The position numbers and the translations under genes are program-made. From positions 343,606-407,605 of the forward strand of contig WELA01003638.1 in assembly GCA_009602735.1 (NCBI GenBank): DNA of 64,000 nt, written 5' to 3'. This stretch comes from Mesotaenium endlicherianum. Lineage: Eukaryota > Streptophyta > Zygnematophyceae > Zygnematales > Mesotaeniaceae. The notes beneath the pieces were generated by a model. The model made no database searches. It was not told the DNA's origin and was given only the letters and a program-made list of their open reading frames with translations. Numbering within the stretch: position 1 is the stretch's first letter; each line of letters opens with the position of its first letter. Below, in pieces: positions 1 through 12,084 of this stretch.

Positions 1-67
<67 letters not shown>
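1..67. repeat. (CT)n-(CA)n microsatellite
   Basis: About 48 bases of pure CT dinucleotide run into about nine CA units. The window starts inside the repeat, so its real length is unknown. Purine-pyrimidine alternation (CACACGCATGCGCGCGCACACAC) continues to about base 85. Confidence 0.95.
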
Positions 68-666
68 GCATGCGCGCGCACACACTAACAACACCCTCCC
101 ACTCCTCATGCGATTGCTCCCTCCCTCCCTCTCTTTCTCTCGCTTCCTGCTTGTAAGGAGATGACTCTGGTGTCAAACACCAGGACAACTTGATATTCTG
201 CACTTGAAACGACCTGATCAACCCAAGCCAGCCTACAAAGCACCCAACAGCACCTTAACCTGGGCGCCCGTACATCAATCCCTCTGATCTTCTAGGAGCA
301 ACATTAGTGGATTCAGGACAGGCTGCTTCTTCGGAGATAAAATTTTCACTTAAAAAGCGTTGGGACGATTGCCGGTTTCAAATTCCAAAATGATAGGAAA
401 CTTTCTGCTTGCTGCTGAATTCTCCATCTACCTGGGAGGTACTATGACAGACAAGTAATGGTGAGCATGGAATCATCCGTCTTTTCTCACATGATGCGGG
501 CGTGTCAACCTGGATTGCATTGTCACAACTACGAAGAGACTTGTAAAGAGCTCGTTGAAGAAAGATAGACTTGCACTACACAATGCGCCACTCGAATGCT
601 GAAGCTCTACAGGACATATGCATGAGGCTAACAACAAAGATTTGTCCAGTGTCGGTAACTTTGTAC

Positions 667-1143
667 CTGTAACGCCAATTTCATCAGGCTCCCTTGCACT
701 TGCAAGCTCGTCACGCCCTTCTCTAATTTGTCACGCATGTTTTGCAGAGCAGCCTCTAGGTTTCGACTGGCATCTAAAAGCTGACGGCCTAGCCCCAAAC
801 CTCCTTCAGCTAGCAGGCCTTTGCCTCTTCCACAAATAGTTTCCTTCTGAAGCTTGTACTGCGATATAGAGGAAACACTAGCCTGATCCTCCCCGTCTTG
901 TGCCTTGCTCATATACGTAACCTGCTGTCCTCCTCCATCATCTGAATACTTCGCCAACCCTTCTTCACTGTCTGATACCTGCCCAAACATATGCGGCCAA
1001 CTCTGCAGGACAAAAAGAAATACTACCCCTGTTGCAAATCCAGCAAAACCTATCCGGAGAGGGGAAAGACAAGGACCCGCCTGTACCGGGGGCCTTCGAC
1101 TACTGATCCTCGGGACAGATGGTGTGGTATCCTTGGAAGTCAT
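667..1143 (-). CDS. First exon of a putative single-pass membrane protein gene
   Basis: I do not recognise the family. The reading frame from the ATG at 1143 gives 159 residues up to a good splice donor (CAG|GTACAA read on the minus strand, exon end 667). It has a polar N-terminus of about 27 residues, one hydrophobic segment (about residues 33-50, IGFAGFATGVVFLFVLQ), then a soluble region with a possible coiled-coil stretch (LLDASRNLEAALQNMRDKLE). This is a type II membrane-anchor layout. A continuation is likely further down the minus strand: an open stretch near 535-385 reads like exon sequence, but its acceptor and phase are not settled. An open stretch upstream (1159-1362, minus) also looks protein-like and might be an earlier exon. 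The gene lies head-to-head with the dioxygenase gene at 2046. Confidence 0.45.
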
Positions 1144-2045
1144 GCCAGCACGAGAATTTCACCAGGCTACTTGGTTCATGCCCATATCACTGAAGAAGCA
1201 AGGTGGAACGCGAACAAACTCTGCTTTTGCGTTGTAGCCTCCCCATGGATAGAGCATTGAATACTTATTGGAGTCATCTTCAGTTATACACAAGAGAACA
1301 GTCCAGTTGGTACTTCGTCCTCGAGCATATAGCATTGTCACATAAACGCAGTTGTTCACCATGCAGCAGGTCCCTAGTGCCGTACACGTCGCTCAGCCTG
1401 GCTAAAGAGAATGAGAAGATGAGTTTCTTTTTGGTATACACTAGATGTCTATAAACTTGTGAGCAGAACCCTTCTCAACCATCTCACTCTGAAACTGTCC
1501 GTACACACTTGGGCCTTATCTCACTCAGGGATCAGACTCTTGGTTCAGCTGAACCGTTGCAGTTGGTCCTGTTCTTGGGATTAATATCGTACTCTCCACG
1601 GAGCAATTCCTGTGCCACTGCTAATGCTACGGAGTAAGCTGGGGGTCGAGTGGAGGGACACCTGGTCGTTCTATCACTGTAACATGGTCGCAATGTTGCT
1701 CCCGAAGTGAATAATCGATGACCTCAAAATTGAATGTTTTCGACACTAGCTTCGAGTGCTGGGGTCTTCAATGGATTCATTTGTATATTTAAGCATGCAG
1801 CATAGTCATCGTCAACATTCCGCATCCACATTATATACTACGGGCTTGAAACACTTACAAACGCATTATTTTTCCTTTTGTCAGACGATGCCATGTCGAA
1901 CCCCATCATGTCAAAGGGGTGCTAGTGTCATTGACCTCAGTCAGAGAATACATCCAAAAACATCGACTATATCTGCTCCTGAACGTCTGAAGCGGAATCT
2001 GTAAGAGTGAAGGAAAAGGGAGGAAGCAAAATTTGTCTGGGTACC
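1144..2045. other. Intergenic region between divergent genes
   Basis: About 0.9 kb between a minus-strand gene and a plus-strand gene. It should hold both promoters if the minus-strand start at 1143 is right. No certain TATA box or other motif stands out. The short open frames here are not convincing, apart from the possible upstream exon at 1159-1362 on the minus strand. Confidence 0.4.
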
Positions 2046-4030
2046 ATGGGAGGTGAAGATCGGCGGAAAGGAGATTTTTATGAGGTGTCTGACGCTGAAA
2101 GGAAAGAGTTTGCGGAGGATGGGTATGTCCGTCTTGAGGTTAGTAAGACAGAGAGCGATGCTGTATGCTCTACTTGGGTTATCAAATTTGGAGTGTGTGA
2201 CTTCTTTGGTTCTGTTGGCTGCAGGGTGTTGTTTCTGAGGAGGAGATGGTTCAGCTTGAAGCTGAGTACATGAAGTTTCTTACGAAAGATATATATGTTG
2301 AGGGGCGGGATTTTTGTGATATGTCTGGTGATTATTCACGTCCAATAGAGGACTACTCCATCATCAACATCATGCTTCCAAGGAAGTGAGTAGATTCAAC
2401 AGAAGTTGACTGTAGTTCAGTTCAGGTTGCTCTTTGGTAACGCCCATTTGTTCAATACCACCTGGCTGCATTTTGCTTCACCATTGTACGCAGACTAATT
2501 TGGTCTGCCAGGTTCCAGCATGTTGTACAACGTAACATCCTTGTTGTTAATGATGTGCTGTAGCACTAAATATGCTGTACTTCTTTGATCGACAGATACA
2601 ATCCAGAGCTAGAGGGCAGTATATACGAGAGAAGGGCAGCGTCAATTGCAGCACAATTGTGTGGGTCTGACATGGCCCTTGATTACGACCAGCTGCTTGC
2701 CAAGCCTCCCAATCGGCCAGATGGTGTCTTCATGTGGTATGCTCTGACAAGCTATATTTTCACGACTCTTTTTGAGTTGCTGTGAATTTGTCTTCCACTA
2801 CAAAATAAAATAACATATGGATTGTAAGTGTCATGAGTCCCTGCATGTTGCGCTGCATCAGTCATGCACCCGCGTACGTGTTTATGTCGTGAACCTTGTT
2901 GTAAAACATTGCAGGTATCTGCTCTCCTCTGGTGTAACACACTTGGAAGGCAACTGCCGTGTTACTGTACTTGGTGGCAACTGTTGCTTCTCGCCATGAA
3001 GTGTCACCGAGGTATTCCGCAGAAGAGCTAGTTAGCGTCACACTAGTCCTGAGGGCATGAAGTTCATTATCCATGTTAATTGGTAGGTCTGCCTGTACTT
3101 CCTAGTGGTGTGCTATGCAAAGTCTGCATCCAATGCCTTCGGAACTTTGTTTGTTGGCCATCGATGAGCAGGCATCAAGATTTGGCTTACTGGCCTGTGA
3201 CCAAGGACACAAGGACAACCTCCTTCTGGCTTGCCATCGACGATTCCAACAAAGAGAATGGCTGCCTTCAGTTCGTGCCAGGATCACATTTAGAGGCCAG
3301 CTTGAGGTCTCATGATCCAGCTCATGGGGACAGAGAAAAGTCTCACACCTTGCATGCCACGCTGCGGGACACTGATGTGCCCAAGGTAAGTGAAGCTTTT
3401 GCCTTCATTTACGTGTGAGAGGGTCACGAAAGAGGGGTCTTCTTTTTAATACGTACTTCAGCAAACACCACGGATGTAACCTGTGTTTTGTCTTGTGTCT
3501 GGTATGGCATGGAGCATGTGGGAAGTGGACCAACATGTCAATTTGATGACTGAAGCAAAAAAAGATTGCATTGTGTGCTTGGTAGTACATGAATCAAATA
3601 GATGATGCTATTTCAAGTTGTGGTGTGAAGGCTTTCTATTAGATTGATTTGGGCTTATGCCCAGAACTGCGCACATATACTGCCCTCTTTTAGTGCTGCC
3701 CCGCAAAAGTTCATGTTTGATTAAGTGTCAAGAGTAATGGCTTGCACAGTCTGCTGCATTGACTTCTATGAGGTGTCTGCACTTAATTGGTGTTACCTTT
3801 TCTTTATATGTCTTCCTCAGTATGCGGAGCTGTCACGAGGGGATGTGACGGTGCATCACGAGAGGATATTGCATGGATCAGGGGGCAACATGAGTGGCAG
3901 TAGTTGGAGGCGGGCTTGGGTGCTTGCGTATAGAGCCCAAAGCACGGTCATTGAAGAGCGAAACAAGGGTTTTACTCACTCACACAATGACAAGTTAGAG
4001 GTTCTAAATGAGGTTGGGAAGGAGGGTTGA
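2046..4030 (+). CDS. Phytanoyl-CoA dioxygenase (PhyH) family protein, five exons
   Basis: Model: join(2046..2138, 2225..2385, 2596..2736, 3172..3385, 3821..4030), 272 residues. All four introns have GT-AG borders and phases that keep the frame open. The family are non-haem Fe(II)/2-oxoglutarate oxygenases that hydroxylate small molecules. The Fe ligands are visible as WHQDLAYWP (His133, Asp135) and RILHGSGGN (His221). The 2-oxoglutarate Arg lies in SSWRRAWV (residues 233-234). The family block DSNKENGCLQFVPGSH sits between them. Length is usual for the compact PhyH-like proteins found in bacteria and plants. The start was chosen at the ATG at 2046 in context TACCATGG. An upstream in-frame GTG at 2007 is unlikely to be used. 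The substrate cannot be predicted. No targeting peptide is evident. Confidence 0.9.
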
Positions 4031-5764
4031 AGGAGCTTAGAAGTTGAATGATTGATGCCGTACGGGTGTACAAAACATTGAGGGTGCTTATTCAGTTGTT
4101 GATTATCTTATGGATTGAAGGCAGGGGTCAAACAAGGTTAGCTATTGCATGATTTGAGCAAGCACTTTATCATAGATGATTAGTTTCATTGACATGAAAG
4201 TAGGTGAATGTCATAGATGTTCCTTTTCCAAGAAAGTGAGATGAGATTGAGTGCATGTGTCAAATGTGACCCACATACTCAATGAAAAGCTGAAGGTTTG
4301 TGATGAGGGAAGGGGTAGGAGTAGCTCAACCTCATGGTTCGATCAGGTAGTAAAAACGCATGGGAGGTTCATATCTAGTTGTTATCACACTTATGGACTG
4401 AAGTTCAATTACAAGTAGCTTAGCTATTGCACAATTTGAAGAGGTAGTTCGTTAGCCTAGCATTCGATACAGGCATGTCGATTGACGTTAAGCTGAAATT
4501 TCAGAATAGTAGGCAGCCTAGAATACATGAATGGAAGTTGACAATCCGTTGATGGTTGACAATTTGTGTTCAAGTTGCCTGATGATGAAAGAAAGAATGT
4601 GATTAAAGAAATAATACTAGTACAGTATGCTACATTGCCCGCATCTGTTCTTGTCTTATCCTTTACTACATGTTGCTAAGAACATATCTACTAGACTAAG
4701 TAAAAACACCCACATCCAACCTCCTAGACAATGCTTGATTAGCATCTGCACCGATCGTTGTGCGATTGTACGATCATGAGACTTTTGCAACAAAAATTGG
4801 TGCTCTTGTTTTGAGGTTGGCCGCCGTAAATTCGCCGCAGGTTACTGCCAATATACATCAACGTACCAAACAATAACAAAAAGAACACTATTGTCCATGG
4901 CTGTGACTGGCGTTGGCACAAGCTTCGGCTTGGGCCTTCCTCGTGCAGGGGGGTGAGAGGGGTGGGTGGGGTGGGTGGGTAAGTGTAGCAGTTACTTCTT
5001 GCAGCAATGAAGGCTGCTTTGCAAGAAGAAGCCTTCACGAGGGTTAGGTCTGTCAATTAAACACGGCACGTGTGAAAATAACCAGTTTTGAACACTTGTC
5101 AAACCTCGGATTGCGTCATCGCAAACCTTCAATTCGCAACTGAGCATGCTCAAATATCTCAATTTGTCCTTTAACAATTGCAAGTGACTCAATTTTTGTT
5201 GACGCAAATATTTCACCGCCTTCCTTGCATTTTATAGGCTCATACATACTCAAAGTATTAGTGCAACATATTAAGTTTCCATAGGGGCATGCATTAGTTC
5301 TTTCATTGTTGGTGGCATAAAAATAGGTTACCAAAGATAAAACTTGTCATAGCATCAAAGAAACCGGTGGTTTGTGCACGTCCTACTACATGACGTGTCA
5401 ATCAAAGTGTATGATGTCCAATGCTAATATTTTAGTGGTCTAATCAATGGTCTTCAACTCAAGCGCAACTCTTTCAGGGTAAGGACAGACTCCATTAATC
5501 ACTGAATGCAGAAGACCCTGAACATCATTGTTGATACTCATTGCATTAGGCTAGGCCTGGGCTTCCATGAGCCACTCAACAGGTCCTTCTTTGTCTTTTT
5601 CTTCCGCATTTAAGAACAAGGCCATGCAATGTCGTGTAATTGTCACTAAAAGAGGACAAAAAGATGACGGGTAAGCATGGTTGTAAGGGACCTCAGCCGA
5701 AACACAACTGTAGACTAAAATTATTGGTAGAAAATAGTAGCACTACATTTTTGCTAGTAGATTG
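4031..5764. other. Intergenic, mostly unassigned
   Basis: AT-rich sequence after the dioxygenase gene. Apart from one small minus-strand open frame at 4739-5056, listed separately, I see no gene, RNA or clear repeat. The right edge abuts the terminal repeat of element 1. Confidence 0.5.
4739..5056 (-). CDS. Possible small membrane protein (105 aa)
   Basis: A single-exon minus-strand frame has a proline/threonine run (TYPPTPPTPLTPLH), then one strongly hydrophobic segment (TIVFFLLLFGTLMYIG) followed by basic residues (NLRRIYGG). That looks like a membrane anchor. No family is recognised and there is no independent support. It could be chance, or the visible exon of a larger spliced gene. Confidence 0.2.
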   Translation of the reverse strand: MTDLTLVKASSCKAAFIAARSNCYTYPPTPPTPLTPLHEEGPSRSLCQRQSQPWTIVFFLLLFGTLMYIGSNLRRIYGGQPQNKSTNFCCKSLMIVQSHNDRCRC

Positions 5765-5885
5765 ATGTCGTGCCTAGCGGTGTCGGTCCTCTGGCACGTG
5801 TGTGGCCTTCCAGCACGTGTGCCGTCGACTGGTCGATGTGTCGGTGGTCCTCCTCACGTGTGGACTTCTCCTGGTCGACTGGTCC
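5765..5885 (+). repeat. Repeat D, left copy (U3-like edge of element 1)
   Basis: About 120 bases beginning TGTCGTGCCTAGCGGTG and containing CAGCACGTGTGCCGTCGAC. It matches 14513-14640 at clearly above-chance identity in the same orientation. It replaces the U3 sequence seen in front of the right LTR body of element 1. Confidence 0.7.
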
Positions 5886-6595
5886 CCTAGCTTTGTGCGC
5901 ACAAATCCGCGAGCCCTTTAGACAACATAAGTCTTGCATTTCCATAGTATAAGTGCATCATTGAGGCTATAACTTGGTGACTGCATCACCTACTCCTAGA
6001 GGAAGCTTCCTCAAGTTCCAGATTCACTTTTGAGGCGCTATCTAGGTAGAACTACCCAAGGTAAGCTCCACCAATGAGAGACACATCATATTTTACGTGC
6101 TTTGCTTTGATTGGTTTGAGTTATGCTTAGCCTATAGGAGTGCTAGTACATGCCTTGTACACATTAGTGGACATAGGAGAGCCTCCTAAAGTGACTACAT
6201 GCATTGGATCCGCCGCACACGACGCCGGGTGTCCAGGAGTATAAGTGCTAGAGATGTCCCTAGAGGAACATCTTTTTAGAAGTCCCATTATGCCAGTTGT
6301 AAGTCACAGAGATTATCAGTAAAACTTACACTTTTATCTCTTGTGTTTTCAGGACCACTTAGTCTCATTCTTGTGAAGAGCAAGCCTTGCTGGCTTCCAA
6401 TCACTAGAAGAACTTCACAAGTGGTGAGCAAAGTCACAGCTTATACCCCCTGCCATAGGACTACTCTTGAAGATCATGACGTGCTTCCACTGATCTTTTG
6501 GGCCAGACTTCATTAGTTGTTTTTTTCCTACCAGATTACAGTCTTGAGGTGCTCACTCTGGAGAGTACACACTCCTTACTTCTAAAAAGATCTCT
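5886..6595 (+). repeat. Left LTR body of element 1
   Basis: Direct repeat of 12741-13412. It contains CTTGTGTTTTCAGGACCAC-type sequence and ends near ACACTCCTTA. The left copy keeps about 21 bases that the right copy lacks. The gag-like frame starts about 30 bases downstream. Confidence 0.85.
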
Positions 6596-6627
6596 CTTTG
6601 CCTGCACGCAATTAGAATCTTCAGTGT

Positions 6628-7035
6628 ATGCCTACCCATAGTGGGCGTGCTTACCAGCCTTACTACGAAGGGGTTAGTGGAGACGACTCAGACTCCGATC
6701 TCAGTACTGTCACTGAACCCTCTGAAGGGGAGCAGCCGACACTCGTGCTTCCTGTAATTGTCCCTGAGCCGTCTTCCCAGTGGGCTCACCAAGATTCTAG
6801 GTATCCCATGGCAGGTGACCACGAGGTCAAGACTGATAGGTCCTCCCTCTTCCGCTTCAGCGGTAGGCCAGGAACCTGTGATCTGGACAACACAATCTCA
6901 GAGTTCGAGGCTGAGTTCGTGACCGCAAGGCTTAAGACGCCCGCGCTCACTAAGCGTGACGTGTTCTATACGCTCATGCCCTATCTCCTCTACGAGGCCC
7001 GTGACACATTCCGTGAGAAGGGTGACAAGATCTAA
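6628..7035 (+). pseudogene. gag-like segment of element 1
   Basis: Open frame of 135 residues directly after the LTR, starting MPTHSGRAYQPYYEG. An acidic, serine-rich leader is followed by a helical region (DNTISEFEAEFVTARLKTPALT). Position and style fit the N-terminal part of a Gag protein, but no zinc knuckle is seen. The GC-rich stretch 7036-7756 continues element coding sequence that I cannot assign. Confidence 0.5.
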
Positions 7036-7756
7036 CCACGCACTATACCAGACGCCGCCTGGCTGGCCTGCCGCCGTCCCGCGCAGCCACATAGCCGGCG
7101 ACGGGCCGTCTGGGTCACCTCCTCATAAGGTGGCCCGCACGGCTGCGCGCCCCCGCGACCGTCATCCTCATCCGCACGCAATACGCGCAGGGCCCATGCA
7201 GTGCCGCCAGCGGGAGCGCGTCCGACTCGCATCTCTTCCTCCGCTGCGCCCGCGAGTCCAACTCGCCCCACGTCAGCTCGTCCGTCCTCGACAAGCAGCA
7301 CATTGGGACAAGCGCTCCGTCTGCACAGTGCCCCTTCAGGCGGATCTTCGCGAGCGTCAGCGTTTGTACTTTGATCAGCATCCCCAGCTGCCTCAACGCA
7401 CCGCCACAGAGCAGTTTGCCCACGCCGCTTCACACCACGCCGACTACAGGACAAGGGACCCGTGGCAGCAGCAGTGCGTGCGCGACGCGCAGGCTCTGGC
7501 CCGCCCAGTGCCCGAGGAGGCATTGCAGGACGCGCGTGCGCGCTGGCGCACTTATCAGGCACATTCTCGCACGGCTCGTTTGCAGCCGCAGCTCGAGCGC
7601 ATTCCTCGACTTACTTGCCACTACGCAGAGCTCGCGGTGGCGGCCCTCCGCATGGCGCCCCATCAGCACAGTTTGCTGCGCTCCTATCCACCGCCAACGC
7701 AGGCCGGCGATCCCGCCCTGAGCTGTCGCCCCCTTCCTACGCCTATCTACACCGCA

Positions 7757-8740
7757 CAGCTCGACGAGCGTCCCGGCGGCATTGTCCTTGTCGAGCTCTT
7801 CGCCGGCATTGCGACAGGGTTGCTGGCCACCCTGCAGGCCGGCATCCCCGTACGTCGGTACGTCTACGTGGACCTCGATGGCAAGGCGCAGCAAGTCGCC
7901 CGCAGGCAGATGGCCTTATGCCACGAGCGTTTCCCAGAGCTCTTCCCAAAGCATGCCTTCTACCGTGCCCAGATTGACTAACCCATGGACATCCGCGACA
8001 TTACAGCCGAGCACATCACGCGCCTCGGGCCCATTGACCTCATCATTGCTGGCTGGGAGTGCCAGGGCTTCTCCATTGCGGGACGGGGCAGCGCGCTCGG
8101 TGACCCGCGTACGGCCTTGTTCTGGCACCTGCTCTGCGTCCTCAACATGGTTGAGGACCGCCAGCCGCCACACACGCTCGCCTGGGTGTTGGAGAACGTG
8201 GCTGTCCGCCACGATTCTCGGCCCAACGTCAGCGCCGACTTTTCCCTCTGCAGCAGCTACTTCGGTCGTAAGGCAGTCATTGACGCCGCCCAGATCGATT
8301 CCTTTGCGCATCGTGTGCGTGCTTACTTCACCAACCTGGCCATGCCAGGCACGCTTGAGGCATTAGCGGCCGCACATCCACGCCACACACGCAACGTTGA
8401 CTCCATTCTCGACGTGGCGCGCCTGGCCCAGCGCGTGGTCGTCCTTCTGCATCCTTCTTAGGCCCAGTGTGAGGTCCTCCACGACGTCACGCGGGCGCTT
8501 CCTACGTTTGTGAGTCGCTCTGACAGCGCGGCCTACGTGGGCGACCAGCGCGGCATGATCATTGACCTTGAGACTGGCATGTTCCAGCGACCCCATGCCG
8601 TGGAGATGGAGCGTGCGATGGGCTTTCTTCCGCACCTCACACAAGTGGACGGCATCACCGAGGTCAACCGCGTGCGTCTCCTTAGCCAGGCTATCGATGC
8701 AAACGTCTTGACGTGGCTTCACAGGCAGACACAGGCCCTG
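7757..8740 (+). pseudogene. C5 cytosine DNA methyltransferase domain of element 1
   Basis: Family motifs appear in order. Motif I is VELFAGIATGLLA (SAM binding, about 7786-7824), followed by the acidic VYVDLDG. Motif IV is AGWECQGFSIAG around the catalytic Cys (about 8047-8082). Motif VI is LENV (about 8188-8199). The C-terminal motif IX-X block is MERAMGFLPHLT...RVRLLSQAIDANVL (about 8605-8715). The ending resembles DNMT3-like enzymes more than DNMT1/CMT types, and there is no chromodomain or BAH domain. Such enzymes methylate cytosine in DNA. In this place it would be translated with the element's own proteins. The copy is not one continuous frame, so this copy is probably inactive. Confidence 0.85.
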
Positions 8741-9419
8741 ACTCCCCTTTACGCCCAGGCTCGTCATCCTGAGGTGGACCAGTCCTACGACGCCATAGAC
8801 CGAGATTCCGACGGCGACGGCCGCGCCCCGCCTGGTACAACCTGGCATTCCCAGTGCGAGGGTCCAGCTTCCCAGCAGCCGCCTGCGCCGCGTCTTGGTC
8901 CACATTCTGGTTCGCTGGGGGGGGGCAGGAGGAGACAGGAGTCGGAGTCCTCACAGCGACCCAGGGAGTTTCGTTCCCCGTTTTTTTTTCCACGCTCTCC
9001 GCCGTCGACAGGTGGTGCAAGGCAGATGGCAGCAGTTTCCGAGAAGAGGGCACCCGAGGCAGGCCAAGCGCAGCCAGCTGCAGGATAGGTGACGCCTGCA
9101 GCCCCACAGATCACGCCAGCAGTAGGGCAGGAGGCGCCAGCCGCAGCGCAGGTGCCACCACCAGCTGTCCCTACTTGGAAGCTGGGGGGGACTCTCACTG
9201 GGGCACAGGCTGCTCAGCTAGCGGCATTGCTGGATGCACGGCGCAGTGCCAGCTTTGCCAGCGGCATGCACAATCTTGGGTGCTACACAGGCGGCCCTAT
9301 GAGGATATCCCTCCAGACAGACGTGCTCATCTTCCAAATTCGCTATCGCTACAGCCGCTTTGAAGACGACCTGATGAGCACACAGACAGGCAAGCTAGAG
9401 GAGTGTCAGCTCATTCGTG

Positions 9420-10570
9420 AGTCTGCCTCCACCTACGCTGCGCCCACAGTCATGCCAGCTAAGAAGGATGCCTCAGGCAACTGGTCTGAGAAGAGGATGT
9501 GCGGTGATTGTTGTAAGCTTAACGAGGTCACTGAGCAGGACAGATACCCTATGCCGACCCCTGACGAGATCTTTGACGACATCGGCGCTTGTACTTGGTT
9601 CTCGGTGCTGGATTTGAGGCAGGGCTTCAACCAGATACCCATTGCAGAGGAGGACCAGCATAAGACAACTTTTTGGGGATCACAGCGTCTCTACGAATGG
9701 AGGGTTATGCCCTTCGGCTTGAAGAACGCTCCTGCCACCTTCCAACGAGTCATGGATAAGGAGCTGGCAGGGCTCTCCTTTGCCCGGTGCTACATCGATG
9801 ACGTGCTCGTCTTCAGTGAGACGTTTGAGGAGCACGTGGCGCATATCACTACAATTCTGGACCGCTTGGAGGCCGTTGGGCTCAAGTGTCATCCAGGCAA
9901 GTGCACCTTTGGGAACCATGAGGTGGAGTACCTCGGGCATCTTCTGTCTTCCAGTGGTTTGGCTCCTCAGCTGGCCAAGATCTCGACCATCACAGGCATC
10001 CCGCCGCCGACCAACCTCTCGCAGTTGAGGGCCTTCCTGGGCATCGCCAACTACTATTGCCGCTTTGTGCCTGGGTTCAGCGAGCTGGCCAAGCCGCTCA
10101 ACGACTTGCTACGCAAGGGCGTTGCCTACGTATGGGGACCAGAGCAACAAGCGGCGATTGACAAGCTCAAGGAGCTGTTGGTGAGCGCCCCAGTACTACG
10201 GCGGCCTGACTTTCAAAAGCCCTTCATCCTCCACACCAACTGGTCGCAGGCAGGGCTTGGAGCAGTGCTAGTGCAGGAGCATGACGGCTTCGAGCATGTG
10301 GTGGCGTACGCTAGCCGCAGCAACAACCGTGCCGAGGGCAACTACGGCTCCTATGAGGGGGAGTGCCTGGCAACAGTATGGGCGATTGTGCATTTCAGGC
10401 ACTATCTCTATGGCACCCACTTCCGTTTGGTCACCGAACATCAGCCACTCAAGTGGCTCATGACGTCGGAGCGCCTGACAGGCAAGTACGCACGGTGGGC
10501 GCTCATCTTGCAGGAGTACACCTTTGACGTGCACCATCGTCCAGGGTCGACAAACTTGGACGCTGACGGC
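9420..10570 (+). CDS. Reverse transcriptase and RNase H of element 1
   Basis: Part of an open frame running 9089-11023. RT blocks seen: APTVMPAKKDASGNWSEKR, VLDLRQGFNQIPI, MPFGLKNAPATFQRVMD and the YIDD active-site box (about 9790-9801), then GLKCHPGKCTF and the connection block LRAFLGIANYYCRFV. RNase H follows from about 10220, with TSERLTGKYARWALILQEY near its end. The RNase H opening motif HTNWSQAGLGAVL is shared with element 2, which supports common descent. Confidence 0.9.
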
Positions 10571-10959
10571 CTCAGCCGCAACCCGCTGCCCTCTTCGCGA
10601 GACCTCACGGTAGCCCGCCACGATGAGGATGAGCCAGTGGCCTGGCACGCGGCGGCCTTCTTGGCCTTCACCGTTGACGGCGACGTGCGGCGCGCAGGGC
10701 TCACTAGCCTAGACATGGTGACTGTCACCACTCGACGACTGGCCTTGGCAGCAACTGAGGAGCAGGACAGTTGGCAGCGCGGGCCCGAGGACGTGTGGGA
10801 CAACACCCCGGTGCTACAGTACGTCACGGCCAAGGAGTCGGTCCCAGGCATTAGTGCGCGCGAGCGTGACCGCATCCTCAAGCGTAGCCGGGACTTTGTC
10901 TTCATGGAGGGGCGCATGCGACGAGTGATGGCGGACGGCTCTGTCCTGGTGGTCCCTGA

Positions 10960-11900
10960 GCCTGCTATACGCAGCAAGCTGGTGGGACGTGTGCGCGAGA
11001 CGCTTGGACACTTCGGTGTTTAGCGCACTCTCAGCCTCCTCCAGGCTGAGTACCGGTAGCACGGCATGACTAAGGTTGTCGCCGACGTAGTCAGCAGCTG
11101 CACACTTTGCGACCGGGTGCGCTCAAGCTTCACAGCCCGCATCGTCGCTCTCAGCCCTCTCCTTGTTCAGGGGCTGTTCTACAGGTGGTCGCTCGACTTG
11201 GCTGGGGAGCTGCCCAAATCTTGCCGAGGCAACCTCTATGTCTTGGTGATGATTGAGCACATGTCCAAGTGGATCGAGCTGATGCCGTTGCCCAGCAAGG
11301 CCAGTGAGGGGATTGCCCAGGCTTTCCTCGATCACGTCCTTAGCCGCTTTGGCGGCTGCGCTGAGGTCCTCACCAACCAAGGCAAAGAGTTCCAGGGCAG
11401 CTTTCAAAAGCTGCTAGAGCGCTCGATGATCGACCATTGCACCACCTCCCGCGACCATCCCCAAGCTGACGGCCTCGCAGAGCGCATGGTGCAGACCGTC
11501 AAGCTTGGGCTGCTGAAGTACTGCCTAGCCCACGACAGCACCCACTGGGACGACGCCCTCATATGGTTGGCTATGGGGTACAGGTTCAGTAAGCAGGCCT
11601 CCTTGGCCTCGCATTCTCCCTACTTCCTTCTCTACGGCCGACAGCCAGTCCTGCCTGCAGCAGCCAGGACCGTGGCCGAGAACGTCTTGGACTTGGACAA
11701 TCCCGAGACGTGGAGCGCTCTTATCGGGCAGCGTGCACAGCTCTTTCGACGCCTGATGCCCATGGCCATGGACAACCTCAGCATTGCTCAGCACCGCGAC
11801 ACACTGAAGTATGCCATGACCCGTGGAGGAGCCTATCACGCACGAGTGTTGCAGTCTTCCGCAGGTGACTTTGTGTACCTGCGACGCCAGACAAAGAACA
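10960..11900 (+). CDS. Integrase of element 1
   Basis: The zinc-binding N-terminal part ends with CTLCDRVRSSF. The core starts near DLAGELPKSCRGNLYVLVM and contains MSKWIELMPLP and HPQADGLAERMVQTVK. Most lies in the open frame 11066-12271. The C-terminal part contains GDFVYLRRQTKNTLDTSSSP. The integrase would insert the reverse-transcribed copy into the genome. Confidence 0.85.
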
Positions 11901-12084
11901 CCCTCGACACCAGCAGCTCGCCCGTCATCCTGTGCGTCAGACGTGTCTTGGCGTCAGGAGTTCTAGAGTTGGAGGGCGCAGATGGCCGTCTTCACAAGGA
12001 CCACACAAAAAATTGTGGACCATGCCACCTTCCTAACCTTGACATGCAGGTTCGTCCCCGCGACGCGAGGCCGCCCAAGGACTG

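Noticed and set aside
7032-9198. Long minus-strand frames opposite the element 1 methyltransferase
   Set aside because: Mirror frames in GC-rich coding DNA; the plus strand carries the recognisable motifs.
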